Source: a bacterium HR32
Lineage (GTDB): Bacteria; Sysuimicrobiota; Sysuimicrobiia; Sysuimicrobiales; Sysuimicrobiaceae
Length of the DNA stretch: 12,412 nucleotides
Assembly: GCA_002898935.1 (NCBI GenBank)
Contig: BEII01000014.1
Coordinates: forward strand, 1-12,412
Reading direction: 5' to 3'
Within the stretch, counting starts at the first letter, position 1; the number at the start of each line of letters is the position of its first letter. Made by a program: the position numbers and the translations under genes. Of the stretch, positions 1 to 6,682 are shown in pieces. The notes under the pieces are model-generated. The model saw nothing but the letters and a program-made list of their open reading frames with translations. It searched no databases and had not been told where the DNA came from.

Positions 1-1115
1 TCCCCCTGCCGCCATCCCGTCCACGCGGCCGCAGCCGCCACCGCCCCGAGCGCAAGCCGCAGGGGCAGGGGAAGGTCGGGCAGCGCCGCCACGCCGACCG
101 CCGCGAGGGCCACGAGCCACGGCCACCAGCTCGGCCGCGTCATTGCGTGGCTCGCGTCAGCGGGCCCCGAAAGCTCTTGCACTTGGGCACGCAGGGCCTG
201 GGCGCGCTCCAGGGCGTCGCGCACCCGTTCCGCGTCTTCGGGCCTCACGTCGGGTAGCTGCCCGAGCCGCGTCCGCAGGCGCTCCAGCTCCCCTCGGAGG
301 CGCTCCACCTCCGCCCTCCGGGCCTCCAAGCGTTCGAGCTCCTGCCGAACTCGTTCTGCGCGTTCCTGCGCCTGCGCGACCCGCCGGTTGAACTCCAAGA
401 GCGCCCGCCGATCCTCCAGGTCCTTCCGGACCTCCTCGAGCCGCCGGCGCACGGCCTCCAGTTCAGCGGCCGCAGACCGCGAGGCATCCACCTCCCGACG
501 CAGCTCCTGCACGCGCGCCTCGAGCTCACGGACCCGCTGGCGGGCCCGCGCGATGCGGCCCGGGTTGGCGGCAGGCCGCTCGGAGCCCCGCTCCAGCTCC
601 TCCAACACCCGCTCCAGGGACCGCAGCGCTTGCGAGGCGTCCTCTTCCGCGCCGGCCACGATCCTCCCGAGCTGCACCGCCACGTCCTGCTCGCCGATGG
701 CGTGCAACTCCGCCTGCCGCACGTGCGCGGTCGCCAAGAACGCCTTCTCGGACTGGAAGCCGAGCGCGCGCTGGAGGGCGGGCTGCACCACGCGGTGGCG
801 TTCCCACACACCGTCCTGGCCGCGCAGCACCACCCGTCGTTCGTGGAAGTCCTTGCGCAGCTCGTACCGGGAACCCCCGTAGTCGAAGACCAGCTCGAGC
901 ACCGGCCCCCGCTCCTCGCCCCACGCCAGGAGTGCTTCGCGGGACCGCTGGCTCCCGCTCTCCGGGTTGTCGAACAGCACGCACCGCAGGGCTTCGCGCA
1001 GGGCCGACTTGCCCGCCTCGTTGGGACCCACCACTAGGTTGAAGCCGGGCGAGAAGGAAAAGCGACGGTCCCGGTGCTGCCGAAACCGGAGAAGCCGCAG
1101 CTCCACGAAGGTCAA
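1..1115 (-). CDS. SbcC/YhaN-like AAA ATPase with coiled coil and membrane hairpin (partial, C-terminus outside window)
   Basis: The first 371 residues are visible; the rest lies beyond base 1. The N-terminus has the RecF/SMC/Rad50 fold with a Walker A motif GPNEAGKS at residues 30-37, followed by a region resembling the SbcC Q-loop (ATAHVRQAEL, near residue 143). Residues of about 175-320 are a long Arg/Glu/Leu-rich coiled coil. Two hydrophobic segments follow at about 330-347 and 351-368, separated by a short Pro/Asp turn, which looks like a transmembrane hairpin. Canonical SbcC lacks such a hairpin; to my recollection Bacillus YhaN has one within its coiled coil. The start is TTG at 1113-1115, whose bases overlap the TGA stop of the upstream nuclease gene (TTGA), so the two are probably translationally coupled. 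Partnership with that metallophosphoesterase is established for SbcCD and inferred here. The Walker B and signature motifs would be in the missing C-terminal part. Confidence 0.85.
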   Translation of the reverse strand, partial: MTFVELRLLRFRQHRDRRFSFSPGFNLVVGPNEAGKSALREALRCVLFDNPESGSQRSREALLAWGEERGPVLELVFDYGGSRYELRKDFHERRVVLRGQDGVWERHRVVQPALQRALGFQSEKAFLATAHVRQAELHAIGEQDVAVQLGRIVAGAEEDASQALRSLERVLEELERGSERPAANPGRIARARQRVRELEARVQELRREVDASRSAAAELEAVRRRLEEVRKDLEDRRALLEFNRRVAQAQERAERVRQELERLEARRAEVERLRGELERLRTRLGQLPDVRPEDAERVRDALERAQALRAQVQELSGPADASHAMTRPSWWPWLVALAAVGVAALPDLPLPLRLALGAVAAAAAWTGWRQG

Positions 1116-2218
1116 GCGAGCACCTCTCGGCCCTGCAGCGCCGCCACCCCGAGCTGCAGCGCCTCCTCCAGCTCCTCCCGTTCCTCGGCAGAGCAGGTGG
1201 CGAGGCGCTCCCGCATGCGGCGCACGAACTGCCCCAGGACCGTGGAGGGCTCGAACCGCTCCAGCGCGTCCTCGTCCAGCCGCGGGTGCGACCGGTCGCG
1301 CACGTGCAGCCGGAAGAATCGGTCCGCGTACTCCCGCACCAAGGCCCCAAGCGCCCACGGCCGGTCCGGCTCCCGGACGCCTGCGAGCGTGAGATCCAGC
1401 ACCACGTCGGGGTCTGCCGCCTGCTCCAGGTAGGTCCGCAGCGCCTGTTCGTCCAGGGCGCCCGCGTCGAGAGTTTCGACGACGAGCCGCCGCTTGGCCA
1501 CCCGGACGGGCTCCACCTGGACCTGGCCGGGCCCGGACACCTCCACCACGAGGACGTGTCCGAACCCAGGCTGGTCCAACCCGAGGAACTCGGGCGCGCC
1601 CGCGTACCACGCCGCGTGCGGCGGCGGGTGGACCTCTTGCGCGGAGTGCCAGTCGCCCAACGCCAGGTAGTCCAGGCCGAGCGCGCGGACCTGCTCCGGC
1701 CGGATGGCCCAGGCCTCCTCCACCTGCCCGGGACGGTACACGGAGCCGTGCGCCAGGCCCACCCGCAGGCCGCCTGCGGGCACGCGCCAGCCCTCAAGCG
1801 GCGAGCGGCCCGGTGTCGGACTGCTGCCCACCACCACGACCCCTGCTTCTTGCCACGACACGGCTTGCGGGGTGTCTCCGAACACCACGAGCCCTTCCAC
1901 CAGGCGCAGGAAGTCCTCCCGGGTCCACACCCCGTCGGGGGCTCCGTCGTGGTTGCCGGCCACCACGAACACACGCAAGCCGGCCTGCACCAGCCGACGC
2001 AGCTGCTCCGCCGCGTAGGCCGCGAGGGGCCTCGGCGGGTACGGAGAGTCAAACAGGTCGCCCGCCACCAGCACGAGGTGGCAACCGCGCTCCAGCGCCA
2101 CGTCCACGCACCGCGCGAAGGTCCGCCGCAGCTGTTCCCGCTGCTCCGCGCCGCGCGGCCCGAGCCCCGCAAAGCGCGCGCCCAGGTGGACGTCTGCCAC
2201 GTGCAGCAGCCGGATCAC
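1112..2218 (-). CDS. sbcD: SbcD/YhaO-type metallophosphoesterase, DNA repair exonuclease
   Basis: This 368-residue protein is a calcineurin-like dinuclear-metal phosphoesterase of the Mre11/SbcD group. The metal-binding motifs appear in order: D9-x-H11 (ADVHLG), GDLFD with D54, GNHD with N89-H90-D91, H157 (AHGSVY), and GDWH with H191 in the place of the usual GHxH. Residues beyond about 240 form a less conserved cap region. In the family, the enzyme cleaves DNA ends and hairpins as a complex with an SMC-like ATPase, and that ATPase is encoded by the next gene. The start is GTG at 2216-2218, which overlaps the TGA of the preceding HAD gene by four bases (GTGA). The neighbouring ATPase has a membrane hairpin, so the pair may be closer to Bacillus YhaO/YhaN than to classical SbcCD; the symbol is therefore loose. 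It lies fourth in a recX-led operon that carries a LexA box. Confidence 0.9.
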   Translation of the reverse strand: MIRLLHVADVHLGARFAGLGPRGAEQREQLRRTFARCVDVALERGCHLVLVAGDLFDSPYPPRPLAAYAAEQLRRLVQAGLRVFVVAGNHDGAPDGVWTREDFLRLVEGLVVFGDTPQAVSWQEAGVVVVGSSPTPGRSPLEGWRVPAGGLRVGLAHGSVYRPGQVEEAWAIRPEQVRALGLDYLALGDWHSAQEVHPPPHAAWYAGAPEFLGLDQPGFGHVLVVEVSGPGQVQVEPVRVAKRRLVVETLDAGALDEQALRTYLEQAADPDVVLDLTLAGVREPDRPWALGALVREYADRFFRLHVRDRSHPRLDEDALERFEPSTVLGQFVRRMRERLATCSAEEREELEEALQLGVAALQGREVLA

Positions 2219-2928
2219 GCCCTACCCTCCAGCCGGTCCAGGACCGGCAACAGCTCCCGCAGGTCCCGGATCAGGTCGCAGTCCACCTGGCGGTACACGT
2301 GGTCGCGGTCCAGCAGCACCGGATACACGCCCGCCGCCCGCGCTCCGGAGACGTCCGCCTCGTAGGAGTCACCCACGTGGACTGCCTCCTCGGGGCGCAC
2401 GGAAAGGGCGTCCAGGGCCACCCGGAAGATGCGGGGGTCCGGCTTCGCCGCCCCCACGGCGGCGGAGGCCACCACCACGTCGAAGAACGGCCGCAGGCCC
2501 GCCCGGTCCAACACTTCCGGCAGGTCCAGCTCCCAGTTGGACACCACCGCGAGCCGCAGGCCCCTCCGCCGGAGCTCCCCCAGTACGTCCGGGGCCTCGG
2601 GGTACGGGGCGTACTGCGGCCGGATCTCCGACAGCACCCGGTGCATGCGTTCCGCGATTTCCTCCTCGCGGCCCGGGACTTCCAGGTTCGCCACCATCTC
2701 CCGCAGGAACTGCCGCCACGTCTCCTCGGTGAACTGGTCGGGGGGAACGTGGCTGAGGGCGTCGCTGGCGCGGGCGTACGCGCGCTGCAGCGCCTCCCGG
2801 TCCAACGTCACGTCGAACTCGCCGAGCGCCTCGCCCCACACGTCGAACCACGAGGGCTTGCCCTCCAAGATGGTGTGCCCCGCGTCGAGGAACACCGCGC
2901 GCACCGGCCGCCTCCGCTGCTGTGTCAT
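2215..2928 (-). CDS. HAD-superfamily hydrolase (subfamily IA-like phosphatase)
   Basis: This 237-residue protein has all four HAD motifs: I, the nucleophile D15 in DAGHT (15-19); II, S130 in VVSNW; III, K162 in AAKPDP; IV, D187 and D192 in GDSYEAD. The helical C1-type cap lies between motifs I and II, at about residues 22-115. The residue two after the nucleophile is Gly17 rather than the Asp that acts as acid/base in most HAD phosphatases. Such DxGxT variants are common in the HDHD3/haloacid-dehalogenase-like branch, so the chemistry may be phosphatase or something related. ATG at 2926-2928 follows GGGAG at a good distance. The gene starts 19 bases after the helicase-nuclease stop begins and overlaps the sbcD-like gene by four bases, so it is embedded in a DNA-repair operon. 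A role in clearing phosphoglycolate or damaged nucleotides is an inference; the substrate cannot be read from sequence. Confidence 0.85.
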   Translation of the reverse strand: MTQQRRRPVRAVFLDAGHTILEGKPSWFDVWGEALGEFDVTLDREALQRAYARASDALSHVPPDQFTEETWRQFLREMVANLEVPGREEEIAERMHRVLSEIRPQYAPYPEAPDVLGELRRRGLRLAVVSNWELDLPEVLDRAGLRPFFDVVVASAAVGAAKPDPRIFRVALDALSVRPEEAVHVGDSYEADVSGARAAGVYPVLLDRDHVYRQVDCDLIRDLRELLPVLDRLEGRA

Positions 2929-2944
2929 GGGTCGCTCCCGTGGA

Positions 2945-5900
2945 CTAGTCGGCCCGCGCCGTGTACGGGCAGATGCCCGCGAAGGCGCAGAACCGGCAAG
3001 CGCCGTACCAGTCGGGGGTCGCGGTGAAGTCCTGCCGGCGGATCCCCTCGGCCACCCGGTCCACCACCTCCTCCGCCTCCGCCACCCACGCCGAGTCCGG
3101 GCGGACGGCGCCCACCACCACGCCGTCGCGGTGGAGGAAGTGCAGCTCCACGCGGTCCGGCAGGCGGCCGTGGACTTCCCGGTACGCGAGGGCGTACAGC
3201 CGCAGCTGCAGGCTCTCGGCTGCGCGCCGGTCCGCCTTGCCGGCCTCCCGCACCTCGGAGGTCTTGAAGTCCACCACGCAAACCTCGCCGTCCCGCACGT
3301 CCACCCGGTCCCAGCGGCCCCGCACGCGGGTGTTCCCGCGGACGAAGGCGAAGGAGTGCTCCACCAGCGTGGGCACCGTGCCCGACGCCTCCTGGAACTC
3401 GAAGAACCGCCGCAGCACCTCGCGGCCCTCTGCCAGCCTCTGCTCCTCGTGCTCGCGGCTCAGGAACCCCTCGTTGACCCAAACCCGCTCGAAGTGAGCC
3501 ACCACGTCCTCCAGCCGCACCGGCTGACGGCGGGCCCGGCGACGGTGGTACTCCCGGACGGCCTCGTGGATGGCCGCGCCGTACACCACGCGGTGGTCGC
3601 GGGTGACGGGCACCCGCAGCACGTGCGCGTACTTGTACTTGAGCGGGCAGGTCTCGTAGTCGTCCAGCTGGCGGAAGGAGACGGTCACCACCGCGTCCGG
3701 CGGCAGGATTCCCTCCAGGGCCGGGGGCTCGGCTGCGGGTGCGTGCCGGTGGATCTGCTCGAGGCTGGACGCACGGAACGCGCCGGGCGCGGCCGCGGGC
3801 CGGTCGAGGGCCTCCAGGACGAACCGGCTGACCTTCCGTGGCCGCAGCCCTCCGTAGTCCCGGGCGCTGGTAAAGTACAGCTCGCGCTTGGCACGGGTCA
3901 TGGCCACGTAGAACAGCCGGCGCTCCTCCTGCAGGTGGGGGTCACCTTCGGGCAGCAGGTCCCGCAGCAGCGCTTCCGGCAGCTCCAGCTCCTCCCGCCG
4001 TCCCTGCACGGGGAACTTCCCGTTCACGCACGACACCAGGAACACCACGGGGAACTCCAGCCCCTTGGCCTTGTGCACGGTCATCACCTGCACGGCGTCC
4101 GCCTCGGGGTCGAGCTCCTCCACGGGCGGGTCGTCGCCGGCAGCGATGAGGTCGTCCAGGTGGCGGACGAACTCCACCGCCCGGTCGTAGCGCAGCAGGG
4201 GGGCGGTGCGGGCCACGATGTCGAAGAAGCGGGCGAGGTTGCGCACCCGCGCCTCGTCCGCAGGGTCTCCGGAGGTGGCGAGACGCTTGACGTACCCCGT
4301 GCGCTCCACCAGGTACACGTACAGCACCCGCCCCGTAGGCTGCTCCGCGGCCAGCTGGCGCATGGCGTCCAGGTCCTCCACGAGCTTGGCCAACGACGCC
4401 AGGCTCTCCGGCGGGAGCTCCGCCCGCAGGTCCTCCACCTCCGGAGCCTGCTGCAGCACCTGGCGGACCACGTGTTCGAGGGACCGGTGGCGGGTCTGTG
4501 CGACTCCCAGGCACCGGGAAAGGTCCGTGGCCCGGACCGCGTACAGCGGCGAGGTCCCGAGCAGGTACAGGCTCAGACTGTCCAGGGGGTCGGCCAGCAC
4601 CCGGAGGAAGGCCAGCACGATGCGGATCTCCTCGCGGTCGTACAGCCCGCGGCTTCCGGTGAACTGGAAAGGGACGCCCCGCAGGTTCAACGCCCGCAGG
4701 AAGGGCCCCGCGTCCGCGTTGGACCGCACGAGCACCGCCACGTCCCGGTACCGCCACCGGCCCTGGGCCACCCGGTCCGCGATGGTGGCCGCGACCGCGT
4801 CCGCTTCCGTGGTCAGGGTGTCGAAGTGCAGGTGCTGCGGCTCCGGACCCTCGGGGCACTCCGCCACCAGGCGTTTGTCCACGCGCTCGCGGACCTCCAG
4901 CCGGTCCGGGTCGTTGTGCCGCACCAGCCGGTACGCGGCGTCCAGGATGGCCTGGCTGCTGCGGTAGTTGCGGACCAGCACCACCCGGTGCGCGTCGGGG
5001 TAGGTCTGGGTGAAGTTCAGGAGGTTGCTGAGCGCCGCCCCGCGCCACTTGTAGATGGCCTGGTCGTCGTCCCCCACCGCGGTCACGTTCCGGTGGCGCG
5101 CGCACAGGAGCTTCACGAGCTCGAACTGGGCGTGGTTGGTGTCCTGGAACTCGTCCACCAGCACGTAACGGAAGCGCTCCTGGTAGCGGCGCAGCACCTG
5201 GGGATGTTCGCGGAACAGCTGCAGGGTTCGGGTGATGAGGTCGCCGAAGTCCACCAGGCCGTGGCTCGCCAGCAGGCGCTGGTACGCCGCGTACACCTCC
5301 GCCAGCTCCCCTTGCCGGTCCGCCTCCGCCTGTCGGTCCGGGTCACCGCCGGCGTTTCGGGCCAGCGACTCCGCGTAGCGCCGGTAGTCCTCCGGAGAGG
5401 CGTCCTCGTCCTTCGCACGGCTGAACAGCTGGACCAGGGCCTGCAGGTGGCGGGTGGGGTCTGCGAGGGGCCGGTAGGCCCGCAGGGGCAACTCGAAGAG
5501 GTGCTCGCGCAGGAACAGGACCTGTTCCGCCCGGTTGAGGATCCGGAAGTCCGGGGGGAGGCCGAGCAACAGCGCGTTCTCCCGCAGCACGCGGTCCCCG
5601 AAGGCGTGGAAGGTGGAGATCCAGACCTCCGTGTACCCGTAGGGGACCAACACGTCCACGCGTTCCTCCATCTCGGCTGCCGCCTTGTCCGTGAAGGTGA
5701 GGGCCAGGATCTCCTGCGGGCGCGCGCGCTTGGTGGCGATCAGGTAAGCGATGCGGCGGGTCACCACGGACGTCTTGCCCGTGCCCGCGCCCGCGATGAT
5801 CAGCAGGGGGCCGGTGTCCCACGCCACCGCCTGGCGCTGCTCGGGGTTTAGGCCTTCGAGGATGCGATCGGCAGGCGGCCGGGGCTGCTCCTCGTCCAGG

Positions 5901-5965
5901 GCGAGCGCGAGCTGCAACAACGGGCCCTTAGCCTCGTCGGACCGGTCTCCTCGTCGCGCTGCCAC
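2945..5965 (-). CDS. UvrD-like superfamily 1 helicase fused to an Fe-S PD-(D/E)XK nuclease
   Basis: This is a 1006-residue protein from the chosen GTG start. The helicase half has Walker A AGAGTGKT (58-65), LTFTDKAA (motif Ia), DEFQ (271-274), GDDDQAIYKWRG (motif III), NYRS (motif IV), TVHKAKGLEF (629-638) and VAMTRAK (motif VI, to K693). The last ~240 residues are a RecB-type nuclease: D886, D899-x-K901 (VDFKTS) and Q920-xxx-Y924, with a D-to-D spacing of 13 as in E. coli RecB. C773 plus C990, C993 and C999 are placed like the 4Fe-4S ligands of AddB, Dna2 and Cas4. The product therefore looks like a self-contained end-resection enzyme in the style of one AdnAB or AddAB subunit. An ATG at 6077-6079 would add 38 residues and overlap recX, but GGGAGG six bases before GTG 5963-5965 favours the shorter form. 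No separate addB or recC gene is seen here. Confidence 0.9.
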   Translation of the reverse strand: MAARRGDRSDEAKGPLLQLALALDEEQPRPPADRILEGLNPEQRQAVAWDTGPLLIIAGAGTGKTSVVTRRIAYLIATKRARPQEILALTFTDKAAAEMEERVDVLVPYGYTEVWISTFHAFGDRVLRENALLLGLPPDFRILNRAEQVLFLREHLFELPLRAYRPLADPTRHLQALVQLFSRAKDEDASPEDYRRYAESLARNAGGDPDRQAEADRQGELAEVYAAYQRLLASHGLVDFGDLITRTLQLFREHPQVLRRYQERFRYVLVDEFQDTNHAQFELVKLLCARHRNVTAVGDDDQAIYKWRGAALSNLLNFTQTYPDAHRVVLVRNYRSSQAILDAAYRLVRHNDPDRLEVRERVDKRLVAECPEGPEPQHLHFDTLTTEADAVAATIADRVAQGRWRYRDVAVLVRSNADAGPFLRALNLRGVPFQFTGSRGLYDREEIRIVLAFLRVLADPLDSLSLYLLGTSPLYAVRATDLSRCLGVAQTRHRSLEHVVRQVLQQAPEVEDLRAELPPESLASLAKLVEDLDAMRQLAAEQPTGRVLYVYLVERTGYVKRLATSGDPADEARVRNLARFFDIVARTAPLLRYDRAVEFVRHLDDLIAAGDDPPVEELDPEADAVQVMTVHKAKGLEFPVVFLVSCVNGKFPVQGRREELELPEALLRDLLPEGDPHLQEERRLFYVAMTRAKRELYFTSARDYGGLRPRKVSRFVLEALDRPAAAPGAFRASSLEQIHRHAPAAEPPALEGILPPDAVVTVSFRQLDDYETCPLKYKYAHVLRVPVTRDHRVVYGAAIHEAVREYHRRRARRQPVRLEDVVAHFERVWVNEGFLSREHEEQRLAEGREVLRRFFEFQEASGTVPTLVEHSFAFVRGNTRVRGRWDRVDVRDGEVCVVDFKTSEVREAGKADRRAAESLQLRLYALAYREVHGRLPDRVELHFLHRDGVVVGAVRPDSAWVAEAEEVVDRVAEGIRRQDFTATPDWYGACRFCAFAGICPYTARAD

Positions 5966-5971
5966 CGGTCG

Positions 5972-5977
5972 CCTCCC
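5972..5977 (-). promoter_or_regulatory. Shine-Dalgarno site deciding the helicase-nuclease start
   Basis: On the minus strand the sequence reads GGGAGG, then six bases, then GTG (5963-5965). This is a strong ribosome binding site in the 49-bp gap after recX. It supports the GTG start over the ATG at 6077-6079, which lies inside recX and would add a low-complexity Gly/Arg/Pro-rich extension with no family resemblance. Confidence 0.7.
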
Positions 5978-6014
5978 AAGCTCCGTCGTGTCTGGTGGCG
6001 GGCCGCGCGAACCC

Positions 6015-6644
6015 CTAGCGGCCGTCTGGGGCGGCAAGCCCCGCTGCCCGCAGGGCCCGCAGGACCGCCCCGGCCCCAAATCCCCGGCGGGCCAGGTAGC
6101 CCGCGAGCCGCCGCGCGGCCTTGTCCGCAGGCAGGTGGCGGTAGCGGGGCAACCGTAGCCGCGCCAGCTCGGCGGCCACGGCGTCCTCGTCAGCGGGCGC
6201 GCTCGCCAGCGCGGCCTCCACTATCTCCCGGGGGACGCCCTTGCGCAGGAGCTCTGCCCGGAGCCGAAAGGTGCCCAGGAGCCGGACCGTCCGCCGCGTC
6301 CGCACCCACTGCTCGGCGAAGCGCCGGTCGTCCACCAGCCCCTCTCGTTCCAGGGCCGAGAGCACCTCCGCGGCAACGGAGGCGTCCGCGGCGCGGCGGA
6401 GGCGGCGCTCCAGCTCCGCCCGCGAGCGCGGCCGCAAGGCCAGAAGCCGAAGGGCGCGCTCCCGCGTCCGGAGCCGCAGGTCCTCCCGCTCGAGCTGCGC
6501 GACCACCCCGGGGTGGACCTCTCCGGGCGCTAGGCCCAGCGCGCGGCAGAGCTCCGTCCCGACACGCAAGGTGCGGCCGTTACCGAGCCGCACCCTCACC
6601 TCGCCCGCGCGGCTGGAGGCGCGAAGGTCGAGCAACTCCGGCAT
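6015..6644 (-). CDS. recX: RecX-family regulator of RecA
   Basis: This 209-residue protein has the tandem three-helix repeats of RecX. Seen in order are ALRLLALRPRSRAELERRL (64-82), the family-typical GLVDDRRFAEQWV (102-114), LGTFRLRAELLRKGV (123-137) and YLARRGFGAGAVLRAL (183-198). The N-terminal 55 residues are a beta-rich extension like that of Bacillus RecX. RecX binds RecA filaments and modulates recombination and the SOS response. The start is ATG at 6642-6644. There is no good Shine-Dalgarno in front of it, only GAGAG, and the predicted transcription start lies just a few bases upstream, so the mRNA may be leaderless. It is the first gene of the minus-strand repair operon and is preceded by a LexA box and promoter. 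recA itself is not in the window; in many bacteria recX sits beside recA. Confidence 0.88.
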   Translation of the reverse strand: MPELLDLRASSRAGEVRVRLGNGRTLRVGTELCRALGLAPGEVHPGVVAQLEREDLRLRTRERALRLLALRPRSRAELERRLRRAADASVAAEVLSALEREGLVDDRRFAEQWVRTRRTVRLLGTFRLRAELLRKGVPREIVEAALASAPADEDAVAAELARLRLPRYRHLPADKAARRLAGYLARRGFGAGAVLRALRAAGLAAPDGR

Positions 6645-6653
6645 TTGCTCTCT

Positions 6654-6682
6654 ATGTTAGCAAACGTCTGTTCGCGCCTCAA
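6654..6682 (-). promoter_or_regulatory. Sigma70-like promoter of the recX repair operon
   Basis: Reading the minus strand, TTGAGG (6677-6682; 4 of 6 to TTGACA) is followed by exactly 17 bases and then TAACAT (6654-6659; 4 of 6 to TATAAT). The predicted start of transcription falls about seven bases further, within a few bases of the recX ATG (6642-6644). The -35 element overlaps the stop codon of the upstream quinone oxidoreductase gene. The spacer carries the LexA box described separately. The local AT content is clearly higher than in the flanking genes. Confidence 0.6.
6661..6674 (-). promoter_or_regulatory. LexA (SOS) box, Gram-positive type
   Basis: The minus strand reads CGAACAGACGTTTG, which fits the Bacillus DinR/LexA consensus CGAACRNRYGTTYC at 13 of 14 positions. 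It differs from the perfect palindrome CGAAC-N4-GTTCG by one base. It lies wholly within the 17-bp spacer between the -35 and -10 elements of the recX promoter, an ideal place for repression by steric exclusion of RNA polymerase. Its position directly ahead of a run of recombination and repair genes makes a chance match unlikely. I found no second convincing box elsewhere in the window. Confidence 0.75.

Noticed and set aside
526..2172. 548-codon open frame on the minus strand
   Set aside because: It is a shifted frame spanning the nuclease and ATPase genes; Trp/Arg/Ser-rich low-complexity sequence with no motifs.
2429..5851. 1140-codon open frame on the plus strand
   Set aside because: It lies antisense to the helicase-nuclease gene and the HAD gene. 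High GC content removes stop codons from this frame; the composition is His/Arg/Val-rich and it has no recognisable motif.
5966..6079. Extended N-terminus of the helicase-nuclease from ATG 6077-6079
   Set aside because: It overlaps the end of recX, adds a Gly/Arg/Pro-rich stretch with no family match, and ignores the strong GGGAGG site before GTG 5963-5965.
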